From Fidelibacterota bacterium (GTDB lineage: Bacteria; Fidelibacterota; Marinisomatia; SCGC-AAA003-L08; D37C17): a stretch of 64,000 nucleotides of DNA. Location: NCBI GenBank assembly GCA_014381415.1, contig JACNLQ010000052.1, positions 1 to 64,000 of the forward strand. The letters are read 5' to 3'. Below the pieces are notes generated by a model, which was not told the DNA's origin, did no database searches, and was given only the letters and a program-made list of their open reading frames with translations. The position numbers and the translations under genes were made by a program. The first letter of the stretch is position 1, and the number at the start of each line of letters is the position of its first letter. Below, piece after piece: positions 50,801 through 58,985 of the stretch.

Positions 50801-52749
50801 GTGAATTGAGAAACTATTGAATATGATGACGGTAAACCATAATTATCATTAACATCTTTTGGAACTATTTTCCAGTAATATGATTTTTCATATTCAAGGG
50901 GATAATCATCGTCTACTGGGTAGTCTAAAGATTTACTACCGGTAATATTTACAATATACTTAGGATTTTCAACTTCAGAGTCTTCATCGTCTGAAATCCA
51001 AAATTCATACGATGGTACTGATAGAGGACCATCCCAAGTAAATTTTTGATTCAAAGGAATATTTGTTCCTCCATTGGAAGGTTCGGTTAAAATTATTGGC
51101 ATAATTCTAAAATTACCCAATACATTATAGTCTTCAATTTCCCCAAGTATATTACCACTTCCGTCAAACATTAATAATTTCCAATAATATACCATATTGG
51201 GGTAAAGTCCATTTTCCATATTTTGAGATGGATATTGCCATGGCAAGGATGTAATCTCTTCTTCTCTGTTATATATTTCTACCTGTTCCACATATTCATC
51301 ATTTTCATCACCAATTAACATTTCATAATATGAAATATTTGCTGGTGCTTCCACATTGAAATAAGGCCTGACGGATTCAACAATTTTTCCAATTTGGGGT
51401 TCAATTAATTCAATATTTTTAATAGTAAAGGTTTCGAATTCGCTCCATTTAGTGTTTCCGCCTAAAGAATGTATCCGAACCCGCCATTTATAACTTTTAC
51501 CAGGGATCAGTCCAGGGGCTTCAGCTGGGTATTGAAAAGGAGTAGAAATAAATTCAGCACCCCAACTTTCCCCAAAGTCTTCATCTTCTATAGGTGATAA
51601 TTGAAAATCAAAACCATCCTCGGCACACCCTATATTGTCCCACATAAATAAAGGAAGCACATCATCTCCAACTGGAGATATTAGTCCTTTGGGAATTTCA
51701 CCCCAGGTAAATTTCCAAACTACGGATTGAGCGGGTTCGGGCCAACCCCATAACCCTAAATTACCTGACCCAGTTTCAAAACCATCAATAACCTCCCGTG
51801 CATCCATACGCCATGCATAATCAAAGCCACATTGTAATGGATCCATACCCATTTCGGTCTTAAGAAAAGAATACCAAAAATTAATTTGATCAGAAAAACC
51901 CTTCTCGGTATACGGCCAACTTTCCATTTGAGGTAATTGATCCCAGTTAGAGTCAAAGTAAAAAACTGAATTGGGACCTATTTCGATAGCATCTTCAGGA
52001 GAATCAACTTCATCAGGAATAATTGCTGAAAGTAATAGTCTAAATTCAATTTGAACACCTTGCCTAAATCCAGGCGTATCCCATTGGAAATAAAAACTTT
52101 CCCCATCAGCATAGATCCAACCATCAGGAGGATTTAGAATTGAGAATTGATCTCCTACAGAAAATTCAACGTCCTCTTCGTCAGAAGCAATTTCATTATT
52201 TGGACTTTCAGGCTCGGTTGCACTAAGTTTTAATTTATATGTACCAGAGGGGAAGTATCCAGTTACATTTTCGATATTAGAAATAAATTCAGGATTTTCT
52301 TCTATATATTCTTCTAATGAACTTTCATTTAATTCTGGATCTAAATTGGAAAATATCTTCGGAACACCATTATTTTGGATTAATAAACTCTTTGTTCGAC
52401 CCTCCACTATGAGTTCATAATTCCCACTTATTTTTTGATACAATTGAAACTTGAGTTTATAGTAAACTGGTTCTGAACTCGTATTTAAAACTTCAACATG
52501 CCAAAGTTCTGCTACATTATTCCAACTATTCAGGGTAAACTGACTTGTATTAAGAAGAGTCAAATCAACGCTCAATTCCTGACTGAAATTGATGCTAAAC
52601 AAAATCCAAATTGGTAGTAAATAATTTAATATTTTCATATTATAATTCATATTTTTTTCCATTATAGGTCTCCCATCAATCATGAAAGCAGACATTTTCT
52701 TTAAGAAAGTACATAGATTTCGTCGGAAAGTTATTGATTTATAGCACAT
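47860..52749 (-). CDS. Giant exported protein with Fn3-like repeats; true start probably MKILNYLLPIWILFSINFSQ (~52638)
   Basis: About 13 copies of an xYYWxV-like block (e.g. STYYWQVASLGENE, NSYYWIVDGLDENGES, ETYFWRVRAMGEE) spaced ~100 aa. Confidence 0.8.
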   Translation of the reverse strand: MCYKSITFRRNLCTFLKKMSAFMIDGRPIMEKNMNYNMKILNYLLPIWILFSINFSQELSVDLTLLNTSQFTLNSWNNVAELWHVEVLNTSSEPVYYKLKFQLYQKISGNYELIVEGRTKSLLIQNNGVPKIFSNLDPELNESSLEEYIEENPEFISNIENVTGYFPSGTYKLKLSATEPESPNNEIASDEEDVEFSVGDQFSILNPPDGWIYADGESFYFQWDTPGFRQGVQIEFRLLLSAIIPDEVDSPEDAIEIGPNSVFYFDSNWDQLPQMESWPYTEKGFSDQINFWYSFLKTEMGMDPLQCGFDYAWRMDAREVIDGFETGSGNLGLWGWPEPAQSVVWKFTWGEIPKGLISPVGDDVLPLFMWDNIGCAEDGFDFQLSPIEDEDFGESWGAEFISTPFQYPAEAPGLIPGKSYKWRVRIHSLGGNTKWSEFETFTIKNIELIEPQIGKIVESVRPYFNVEAPANISYYEMLIGDENDEYVEQVEIYNREEEITSLPWQYPSQNMENGLYPNMVYYWKLLMFDGSGNILGEIEDYNVLGNFRIMPIILTEPSNGGTNIPLNQKFTWDGPLSVPSYEFWISDDEDSEVENPKYIVNITGSKSLDYPVDDDYPLEYEKSYYWKIVPKDVNDNYGLPSSYSIVSQFTTLNFPELGEELSVSNSDVRIPIINIETSEGIEYTIFIYGDADGSSIIEEISGITNFPYEYSDGKETLQYGTTYYIQIQPMKNGENFGNPSNMMPFSIPEEPENTEQCEISCEITDSAESEILISILTGLEEATEYLILVSQNEDMSNAMEFPISSSESQYLLSSEYVDWGNTYYTQIVAYSADGEIIGIASEIQVINVESKPGTNDQTAIGVNLPEGSIKPIFEIINEITGATGYQITISTEPDMSAEWVQLSISNSLTAEYPSDGPLLQYGKSYYVTAQGLDGDDTHGIVSSVVGFFIPNITPPILGNAFSWEASIPAANQYRLEVSLVEDFNALVLNNIIQGNSSPMNMDELEFNKGYYWRVQGLDEDGNLFGNSSQISFLQTPSVPAPTLNVFSTETPLTPEFSWSGIEMATGYQISVARDGGMENILWQENANSTSIAYPESAILLEFASTYYWQVASLGENEIVLSISSTESFSTKSVYPVLGLNPDGGTETLSPTLQWEANDKISAYLVKVGSDVEMSSLIIDEQVDGNSIQVDEGVLTSGNSYYWIVDGLDENGESLAGPSKPALILMPSTDNIPLISPIGDEQVSNLNPVLKWGSLLGTTSYTLRVGTDPEIENLVINNIVSGSETTISEENRLNNSTTYFWQVEGATETAVIISITGSFGTPASAGLTILGLEDGEVISVTNPTFSWEAGEGISAFSIRFSDKSDFSESWKFQIGSTSFQYPSEPPLNFNTPYYWQVSPLNNEGNPIGGWSALRSFSISVAFIVELELPGNGEVATTSKPTFQWGVIEGAAKYEIQVSNLEDFSEILWSSAEIIENSTIYPGSGSEPLNYGETYFWRVRAMGEEAALGDFSAPFSFDLSGENKVELEGPLNEESESLLPYFSWLAVGGASAYTLTLASDESISTIIYSADATEVFHQYPQAAPPLGNGITLYWKVIAKDENGSPVGDASNVGSFSSPSGTIEVEFMFGDE

Positions 52750-52781
52750 TTATCCAAAAAAAGATAACAGGATTAATTAAA

Positions 52782-53588
52782 TTAACTTGAAGCACTTTCA
52801 TACCGTATTAACCCTTTTTTCCAAATTATTCGAGTAAGTAGGAAAAAAAATATTGCTATAAAAAACTGCCATAATAAATACCGAACATCGGGACCATATA
52901 ACAAAGTTCGTGTGGGAATTGATGCAATTAGAATCATAGGTATCATTGAAAGAAGCATTTTTCTTAATAGCCCTGTATAAATTGAATCTGGACGAGTGGA
53001 GAATTTTAATATCTCATGACTTAGCCATCCTGACACAGAAAAATTCTTAAACCAAAAACAAGAGCTGGAAATAATAAAATCTACACCATACCATAGGATG
53101 GTTCCCATTAGAAAGGAGAAAACAAAGGCAATCACATTAATAAATCCAATAGGTGCAGAGTATGCTGATACTAACGTCGTTAACATTATTAGCAAAATTA
53201 CAACACTGACAAGTGCATACGATTTTACATAACGAAATGAAACCATAAACTGGGAGTTCATTGGTTTCAACAGAAAATAATCAAGGTCACCCCGAACCAT
53301 CCACCGGTTTAAATTGAATAAGTTCCCCGAAAAGAAAAACATATAAAATGTATCTGCCAAAAATGTTATTACTAAAAATATCATCACATCTTCCCGGGTG
53401 AAAACTCCAATGGCGTCCACATAGGAATATATAATAGAAAAAAAGAAAAATTGAATTCCATAATAAATTATATCAACCAATAACCCTCCAATAAAATTTG
53501 CTTTAAATTCCAAATCTCTGGTAAGACTATTATTGAAAAATGATATCCATAATGAAAAATATCTATGCACCATATCCTCCATATACAC
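52782..53588 (-). CDS. ABC-2 family transporter permease (COG3694-like)
   Basis: Multi-TM; NRWMVRGDLDYFLLKPMNSQFMVS; overlaps second permease. Confidence 0.8.
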   Translation of the reverse strand: MYMEDMVHRYFSLWISFFNNSLTRDLEFKANFIGGLLVDIIYYGIQFFFFSIIYSYVDAIGVFTREDVMIFLVITFLADTFYMFFFSGNLFNLNRWMVRGDLDYFLLKPMNSQFMVSFRYVKSYALVSVVILLIMLTTLVSAYSAPIGFINVIAFVFSFLMGTILWYGVDFIISSSCFWFKNFSVSGWLSHEILKFSTRPDSIYTGLLRKMLLSMIPMILIASIPTRTLLYGPDVRYLLWQFFIAIFFFLLTRIIWKKGLIRYESASS

Positions 53589-54372
53589 GTATTCCTGACT
53601 TATAAATAACTCTCCCTGCGAGAGTCATAACTATGCACCAAGACAATGCAATACCCATTTTGGGGAGCCAAAATTTAATGGGTAAATTAGCAGTTGCAAT
53701 ACTTACAGGGAAATCTACTAAAAATTGTAGGGGAGTCAAATTAATAATATTCCGGACTGAATCTGGAAATAATCGTAAAGGAATTATCTGACCAGATAAA
53801 ACAATATTAGAGATATTATAGGCTATTACCAATGCCCTCACTTCTCCAAACCAAAATGCAAAACAGACCATACAGAAATAAATAGCATAAGATAGATATA
53901 TTGAAATTAACAGTGCCATAATGAAACCTAAAACATGTAATAAAGTCGGAAAAGCCCACCCCGGAAGTAAAATTGGGAATAAAATTAAAACGGTGGAGTA
54001 TACAATATAGAAAAGAGAGTTATGCCCTATAAACATCATAAAATGGTAGGTGAAAAATGAAATAGGTCGAATAAGGTATTTATTCATTTCTCCCGTACGG
54101 ATTGAATCGATCATTTCCATAGATGTAGCCCAGGATGATTTTAATTGACCTACAATCATGCAGAGAAAAATATAAGCCATGAGACCGTTAAAAGTAAATC
54201 CACGAATTTCGGTTAATCCCTGAGCTTGGAATACCTGTTTCCATATTAAAAATTCAATAGCCAAACCGGAAAAGATTGCAAAGGTGCCTACTATGGCATT
54301 GGCTTTATATTCCAGAGCTTGTATCCATGTCATGCGAATGACGGAAAAATATTTATCAATCCATGCTTTCAC
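53563..54372 (-). CDS. ABC-2 family transporter permease (COG4587-like)
   Basis: Multi-TM; SIRTGEMNKYLIRPISFFTYHFMMFIG. Confidence 0.8.
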   Translation of the reverse strand: MKAWIDKYFSVIRMTWIQALEYKANAIVGTFAIFSGLAIEFLIWKQVFQAQGLTEIRGFTFNGLMAYIFLCMIVGQLKSSWATSMEMIDSIRTGEMNKYLIRPISFFTYHFMMFIGHNSLFYIVYSTVLILFPILLPGWAFPTLLHVLGFIMALLISIYLSYAIYFCMVCFAFWFGEVRALVIAYNISNIVLSGQIIPLRLFPDSVRNIINLTPLQFLVDFPVSIATANLPIKFWLPKMGIALSWCIVMTLAGRVIYKSGIRVYGGYGA

Positions 54373-55361
54373 TTTAGAAATTTTTCAGGATCGGTAAAAA
54401 ATGATCGCATGGTATCTTCAACTGGCAGGTCTTCCATCGTGATGGATGCAGGTACCCCTAACTTAAATAACTCTGATACTAATTTTGTCAACTCTTTATC
54501 AGGAAGTTCTGATTGAAGAATTGTATTATTTATATGAAAATTATACTTTTCTGATAATTTTTCAATTTTATTATAATCTGGTTTGTCATTAAACTCAAAC
54601 AGGAGTTTTCTTTTTGGGTTAACACGATTTACCAATTCTTCAAAATCACCATCATATAAGGATGCCCCTTTATGAATTACAAAAACACGCTTACATAAAG
54701 CCTGAATATCATGCATGTAATGACTTGTAAGCAGGAAGGTAGTTTTATATTTTTCATTATAATATTTAACAAATTCTCTGATTTTTAATTGTGAAATTAC
54801 ATCCAACCCAATTGTAGGCTCATCCAATAATACAATTTTGGGATTATGCAGCAGGGAAGCAATAATTTCCATTTTCATTCTTTCTCCCAAAGAGAGACGT
54901 CGAACCTGAACGTTCAATTTATCTCGCACTGATAACAAATCTACTAGTTCATCAAGGGTATTTTTATATTGACTTTGGGGGATTTCATATATTTTCTGAT
55001 TTAATAAAAATGATTCGGAAGCAGGGATATCCCACCAGAGTTGATTTTTTTGTCCCATCACCACTGATATTTGTTTGAGAAAATTTGATTTACGATTCCA
55101 AGGGGTAAATCCATTTATGTTTACTTCACCTGAAGTTGGATGGAGTAGGCCCACCAATAATTTTATGAGTGTGGTTTTCCCTGCACCATTTTCTCCCAAA
55201 ATGCCCAATATTTCTCCATCCTCAATTTGGACAGATATTTCTTTCAGGGCATGGAAAGTTTCATATTTTCGTTTGAAGAAAGATCGAAATGCACCTGAGA
55301 GTCCAGCTTCTCGTTTAAACATTTTAAATTGTTTAGAGAGTTCATTTACCTGTATTGGCAT
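54369..55361 (-). CDS. ABC transporter ATP-binding protein (COG4586-like)
   Basis: Walker A GILGENGAGKTTLIKLLVGLLHPTSGEV, signature RLSLGERMKMEIIASLLHNPKIVLLDEPTIGLD. Confidence 0.95.
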   Translation of the reverse strand: MPIQVNELSKQFKMFKREAGLSGAFRSFFKRKYETFHALKEISVQIEDGEILGILGENGAGKTTLIKLLVGLLHPTSGEVNINGFTPWNRKSNFLKQISVVMGQKNQLWWDIPASESFLLNQKIYEIPQSQYKNTLDELVDLLSVRDKLNVQVRRLSLGERMKMEIIASLLHNPKIVLLDEPTIGLDVISQLKIREFVKYYNEKYKTTFLLTSHYMHDIQALCKRVFVIHKGASLYDGDFEELVNRVNPKRKLLFEFNDKPDYNKIEKLSEKYNFHINNTILQSELPDKELTKLVSELFKLGVPASITMEDLPVEDTMRSFFTDPEKFLK

Positions 55362-55421
55362 GGTGGAAAATTAATGCCATATTTTGAAACGATTTAAATA
55401 AAAAGGATGGGATAATTATTC

Positions 55422-55940
55422 TTAATACTTGATTGTATTACAATTTTCAATGGTTGCAGGAATTGACCCTCCATCACTATCTGATAAAACTAAATCCGTA
55501 AAACAGGCATCTGATAAATCCCCATCATACTTGATTTGTGTCAAAACACCACTTCCCGCAGGGATAAAATCACCTGAAAGACTAAACCCAATTACAGTAA
55601 TTGAACTGGAAGAAACCATAAATCCTGTTTCTTCAGCCGAACCACCAGAAGCACTGATTACCGTTATACCATTTACATCAAATTGAAATGCTGCAAAAGG
55701 AACTGAAACTTCATAATATATATTCCACAATCCTTCACAAGTTGCTCCGTCTCCTCCACATACACCACAGACATCATTTTCAAGAGGGATTGAGGAGCAA
55801 ATATCATCACATCCCATGCTTTCACCATTCAAACAATTTCCCGAGGAAGGTGTATAAATTTTACTTTCACTAATGGAATCACACCCAATAAATAATAACA
55901 ATGATACTGGTATGAAAATTAATTTTAGATTCAAAACCAT
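55422..55940 (-). CDS. Small Cys-containing lipoprotein with a possible cohesin-like beta domain
   Basis: Lipobox LLLFIGC; DVCGVCGGDGATC; LWNIYYEVSVPFAAFQFDVNGITVISASGGSAEETGFMVS. Confidence 0.6.
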   Translation of the reverse strand: MVLNLKLIFIPVSLLLFIGCDSISESKIYTPSSGNCLNGESMGCDDICSSIPLENDVCGVCGGDGATCEGLWNIYYEVSVPFAAFQFDVNGITVISASGGSAEETGFMVSSSSITVIGFSLSGDFIPAGSGVLTQIKYDGDLSDACFTDLVLSDSDGGSIPATIENCNTIKY

Positions 55941-55942
55941 AA

Positions 55943-58900
55943 TTATTTAATCAACATCATTTTTTGTTTTACGATAGAATTTGAGCTTTGTAAAATTACA
56001 AAATATATGCCAGAAGGATGATTTGTTCCATTCCAATTAACTGAATAATACCCTGGCAAAGTAAATGCATTTTTTAAGACATCAACTTTCTGTCCATTCA
56101 AATTATAAATATTTAATTGAACCATCGTAGGTTCAGAAACTTCAAAATCTATGGTAGCTTGAGGATTAAAGGGATTGGGATATATTCGGCTAATATCAAT
56201 TTTTTTAGGTAAAAGCAAATCATCATTAGCTAAAAAGCATTCATTTAAGCTACAAGCAATAGACCCATTTTCACATGAAAAATTAGGTGGGTGATTCCCT
56301 CCATAAATACCATCGCAATCCGGTTCACATTCATAACTTAAATCTGAAGAATCTTCTACACAATTACCACAATTATCCAGATAAGCTAAACCATCAACCG
56401 TTCCATTACAGTCTACACATTGGTTATCATTTTCACTATCTGCATCACATATACCACATAAATCCTCTATATAATTACCGCCCCAAACACCAATACAATC
56501 TAAGCTGCATGGTTCTAGTCCGGTTGCTCCTCCAATACATGTACCACAGTTATCATCAATAACTGCTTCACCCCCCCAATTACCATTACAATCTAAAATA
56601 CAATCATTTGAGGGGTCACTATCACAAATACCGCAATTATCTTCAATCGCATTTCCATTTGCTACATCTAAACAATCAGTTGGACATAGATTTACCCCTG
56701 AATTTCCACCAGAACAATCACCACATGCATCAATTTGTGCTTCTCCATTAACATCACCATAACAATCTGTGCAGGTAGAATTATTACCCCCACATACTCC
56801 GCATTCATCATATTTTATTTCTAAACCATAATTGTTCCAATTTCCATCACATCCCTGAATACAAGTTGAGGTTTCTCCCTCTAAAATACAATCCAAACAA
56901 TTATCAATAATGGCTCCGCCATTTGGCTCTTCATTACAATCAAAACATTGATTATTATTATTATTATCCGAATCACAAATACCACATTCATCTATAAAAG
57001 CATAGCCACCCCAATCGCCGTTGCAGTCCTGCTCGCAAGGTACTAATCCCGTTGAGCCTCCTGAACAGATTTGGCAATTGTCAATACTTGCTCCGCCTCC
57101 CCACTCATTATTACAATCAAATTCACAATCATTTGATAAATCATTATCACAGATACCACAATTATCTAAAACTGCTGTGCCTCCCCATTCATTGTTACAA
57201 TCCTTCTGACAATCATTTGATAAATCATTATCGCAGATACCACAATTATCTAAAACTGCTGTGCCTCCCCAATCTCCATTACAATCCTGGATACAATCAT
57301 TTGAAGAATTATTATCACAATGTCCGCAATTATCTAAATAGGCTGCCCCTCCCCATACATTATTACAATCCTGGACACAATCATTTGAGCTATCATTATC
57401 ACAAACACCGCATTCGTCCTCCACTGACCCTCCATTGCAAATACCATTACAGTCAAAACTTTGGCCTTCAGAGCATATTATATCACAAAGTTCTCCGTCT
57501 CCATTTGTGTCACCATCATTTTCATTTCCTCCACAAATTCCACATTCATCATTGCTTAAGCTCCCCCCCCATACCCCTGAGCAATCCTGTACACATTCAT
57601 CACTTACAGTATGAATACAATTAAGGCAATTATCCAAGTAAGCCATGCCTCCCCAATCTCCATTACAATCCTGGATACAATCATTTGAAGAATTATTATC
57701 ACAATGTCCGCAATTATCTAAATAGGCTGCCCCTCCCCATACATTATTACAATCCTGGACACAATCATTTGATTGATCATAATCGCAATTACCACAATTA
57801 TCTTCAATACCTGTACCCCCACAAATTCCAAAACAGTCATCAATTAATGTTCCGTCACATATGCCTCCACAATCTAAATCATTTGAAAAACAATCTATTA
57901 ATTGATCATCGTTATTATCTACCCAACCATTTGGCTGCATACCCAGACAAAATGTACCCTCGACAGAGCTTCCTAAACCATCACCATCAATATCACGATA
58001 ATAAGTTAAAGTTTCACCTGTATCAGCACATTCACCCATCTTTATCCAGATATTTGTTTCATTATTATCCCCTATCAGATCAGATTGAGATAAAGAAATA
58101 GCACTCATTTCTTGCATGTTATAATTGACTTCACCTACATAAATGAACATATTAAAATTATCTGAATTGCTCATTAATTTTCCAAGATCCCAACTGAGAT
58201 TAATGTCAATATCAGAGGATAATCCCCCGCCAGTACTGCCTTTAATACCCCAACTGGTCAATTCACGGAAACTATGCTGGTTGCGAAAATCAGATGAAAA
58301 TTCGTATTCCAATTCATTTGAATTGCCATTTATATCCGTTTGCCCAAACCAATCCAAATGGTAGAAATTTATATTGGTGTATTCACCTGAAACAGGGTTG
58401 GGATAATCATATTCATCCTCTCCAAATTTCCAACCATCATTGCATCCATCACACATTCCCAATGTAATTACATGATCGGCTCCAATTTCTGAATTATCCT
58501 GACCAGTAATCGTTAAATTATCTAATATAATTTCAATAGAGCCGTCAATAGCAGGAATTTGCCAGTCGCTATTTATTTGTGCATCTAAAAATGTAAGCGA
58601 CGAATATTCTCCGAGATTTCCAATAGACTTAAATTTTATTTGTGCAACCATTCCGTTGCCACTAAATACAGTTGCTAAATTGCTAACGATTGCTAAATTT
58701 ATTATTCCAGGTTCAATTAAATTGTATGTAAAAGTATAACCATCATCCAAAATTCCTAATGGATTTTCAAATATTTCCTCAGCATTTACTATATTCTCAT
58801 CATATTCAATTTTTAATTGGATGGATTCTAAATTTGACACATCATAAATAAAAATGGGGATATTAAGCGTTGTATCCTGATTCATCATTTTATGAGGAAT

Positions 58901-58972
58901 TTCAATAGATTGGCTTAAAATAATTGTGGGGAAAATTATTCCCAATAATATTAGATTTTGGAAATACTTCAT
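55943..58972 (-). CDS. Secreted Cys-rich repeat protein: N-terminal cohesin-like domain, many DCNNxWGG repeats, T9SS-type C-terminal domain
   Basis: IYDVSNLESIQLKIEYDENIV; repeated CGICDNDLSNDCQKDCNNEWGGTAVLDN; C-terminal YPNPFNPQATIDFEVSE...GYYSVNWNGTNHPSGIYFVIL. Confidence 0.8.
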   Translation of the reverse strand: MKYFQNLILLGIIFPTIILSQSIEIPHKMMNQDTTLNIPIFIYDVSNLESIQLKIEYDENIVNAEEIFENPLGILDDGYTFTYNLIEPGIINLAIVSNLATVFSGNGMVAQIKFKSIGNLGEYSSLTFLDAQINSDWQIPAIDGSIEIILDNLTITGQDNSEIGADHVITLGMCDGCNDGWKFGEDEYDYPNPVSGEYTNINFYHLDWFGQTDINGNSNELEYEFSSDFRNQHSFRELTSWGIKGSTGGGLSSDIDINLSWDLGKLMSNSDNFNMFIYVGEVNYNMQEMSAISLSQSDLIGDNNETNIWIKMGECADTGETLTYYRDIDGDGLGSSVEGTFCLGMQPNGWVDNNDDQLIDCFSNDLDCGGICDGTLIDDCFGICGGTGIEDNCGNCDYDQSNDCVQDCNNVWGGAAYLDNCGHCDNNSSNDCIQDCNGDWGGMAYLDNCLNCIHTVSDECVQDCSGVWGGSLSNDECGICGGNENDGDTNGDGELCDIICSEGQSFDCNGICNGGSVEDECGVCDNDSSNDCVQDCNNVWGGAAYLDNCGHCDNNSSNDCIQDCNGDWGGTAVLDNCGICDNDLSNDCQKDCNNEWGGTAVLDNCGICDNDLSNDCEFDCNNEWGGGASIDNCQICSGGSTGLVPCEQDCNGDWGGYAFIDECGICDSDNNNNNQCFDCNEEPNGGAIIDNCLDCILEGETSTCIQGCDGNWNNYGLEIKYDECGVCGGNNSTCTDCYGDVNGEAQIDACGDCSGGNSGVNLCPTDCLDVANGNAIEDNCGICDSDPSNDCILDCNGNWGGEAVIDDNCGTCIGGATGLEPCSLDCIGVWGGNYIEDLCGICDADSENDNQCVDCNGTVDGLAYLDNCGNCVEDSSDLSYECEPDCDGIYGGNHPPNFSCENGSIACSLNECFLANDDLLLPKKIDISRIYPNPFNPQATIDFEVSEPTMVQLNIYNLNGQKVDVLKNAFTLPGYYSVNWNGTNHPSGIYFVILQSSNSIVKQKMMLIK
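57117..57772 (-). repeat. In-gene direct repeats: a 127-bp perfect repeat (57262-57388 = 57646-57772) and tandem 84-bp (28-aa) units at ~57131 and 57215
   Basis: Read directly: tgcctccccaatctccattacaatcctggatacaatcatttgaagaattattatcacaatgtccgcaattatctaaataggctgcccctccccatacattattacaatcctggacacaatcatttga present twice, 384 bp apart. Confidence 0.9.
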
Positions 58973-58985
58973 TTTATATTTTCTA

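Noticed and set aside
52640-52780. Possible cyclic-di-GMP riboswitch upstream of the giant Fn3-like gene
   Set aside because: A GACGAAA-like string was noticed but the conserved GEMM elements (GACGCAAAGC and tetraloop receptor) are not present.
56950-56968. (ATT)n microsatellite as a phase-variation switch
   Set aside because: A trinucleotide tract in-frame (poly-Asn); length change would not shift the frame, so no on/off switching expected.
57100-57780. CRISPR-like regular repeats
   Set aside because: The repeats are in-frame coding units of a Cys-rich protein, with period 84 nt and no unique spacers or cas genes.
56287-58364. Plus-strand His/Tyr/Asn-rich ORFs (56287-56562, 57052-57624, 57685-58101)
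   Set aside because: Antisense shadows of the minus-strand Cys-rich repeat gene; composition is a by-product of DCN/WGG codons.
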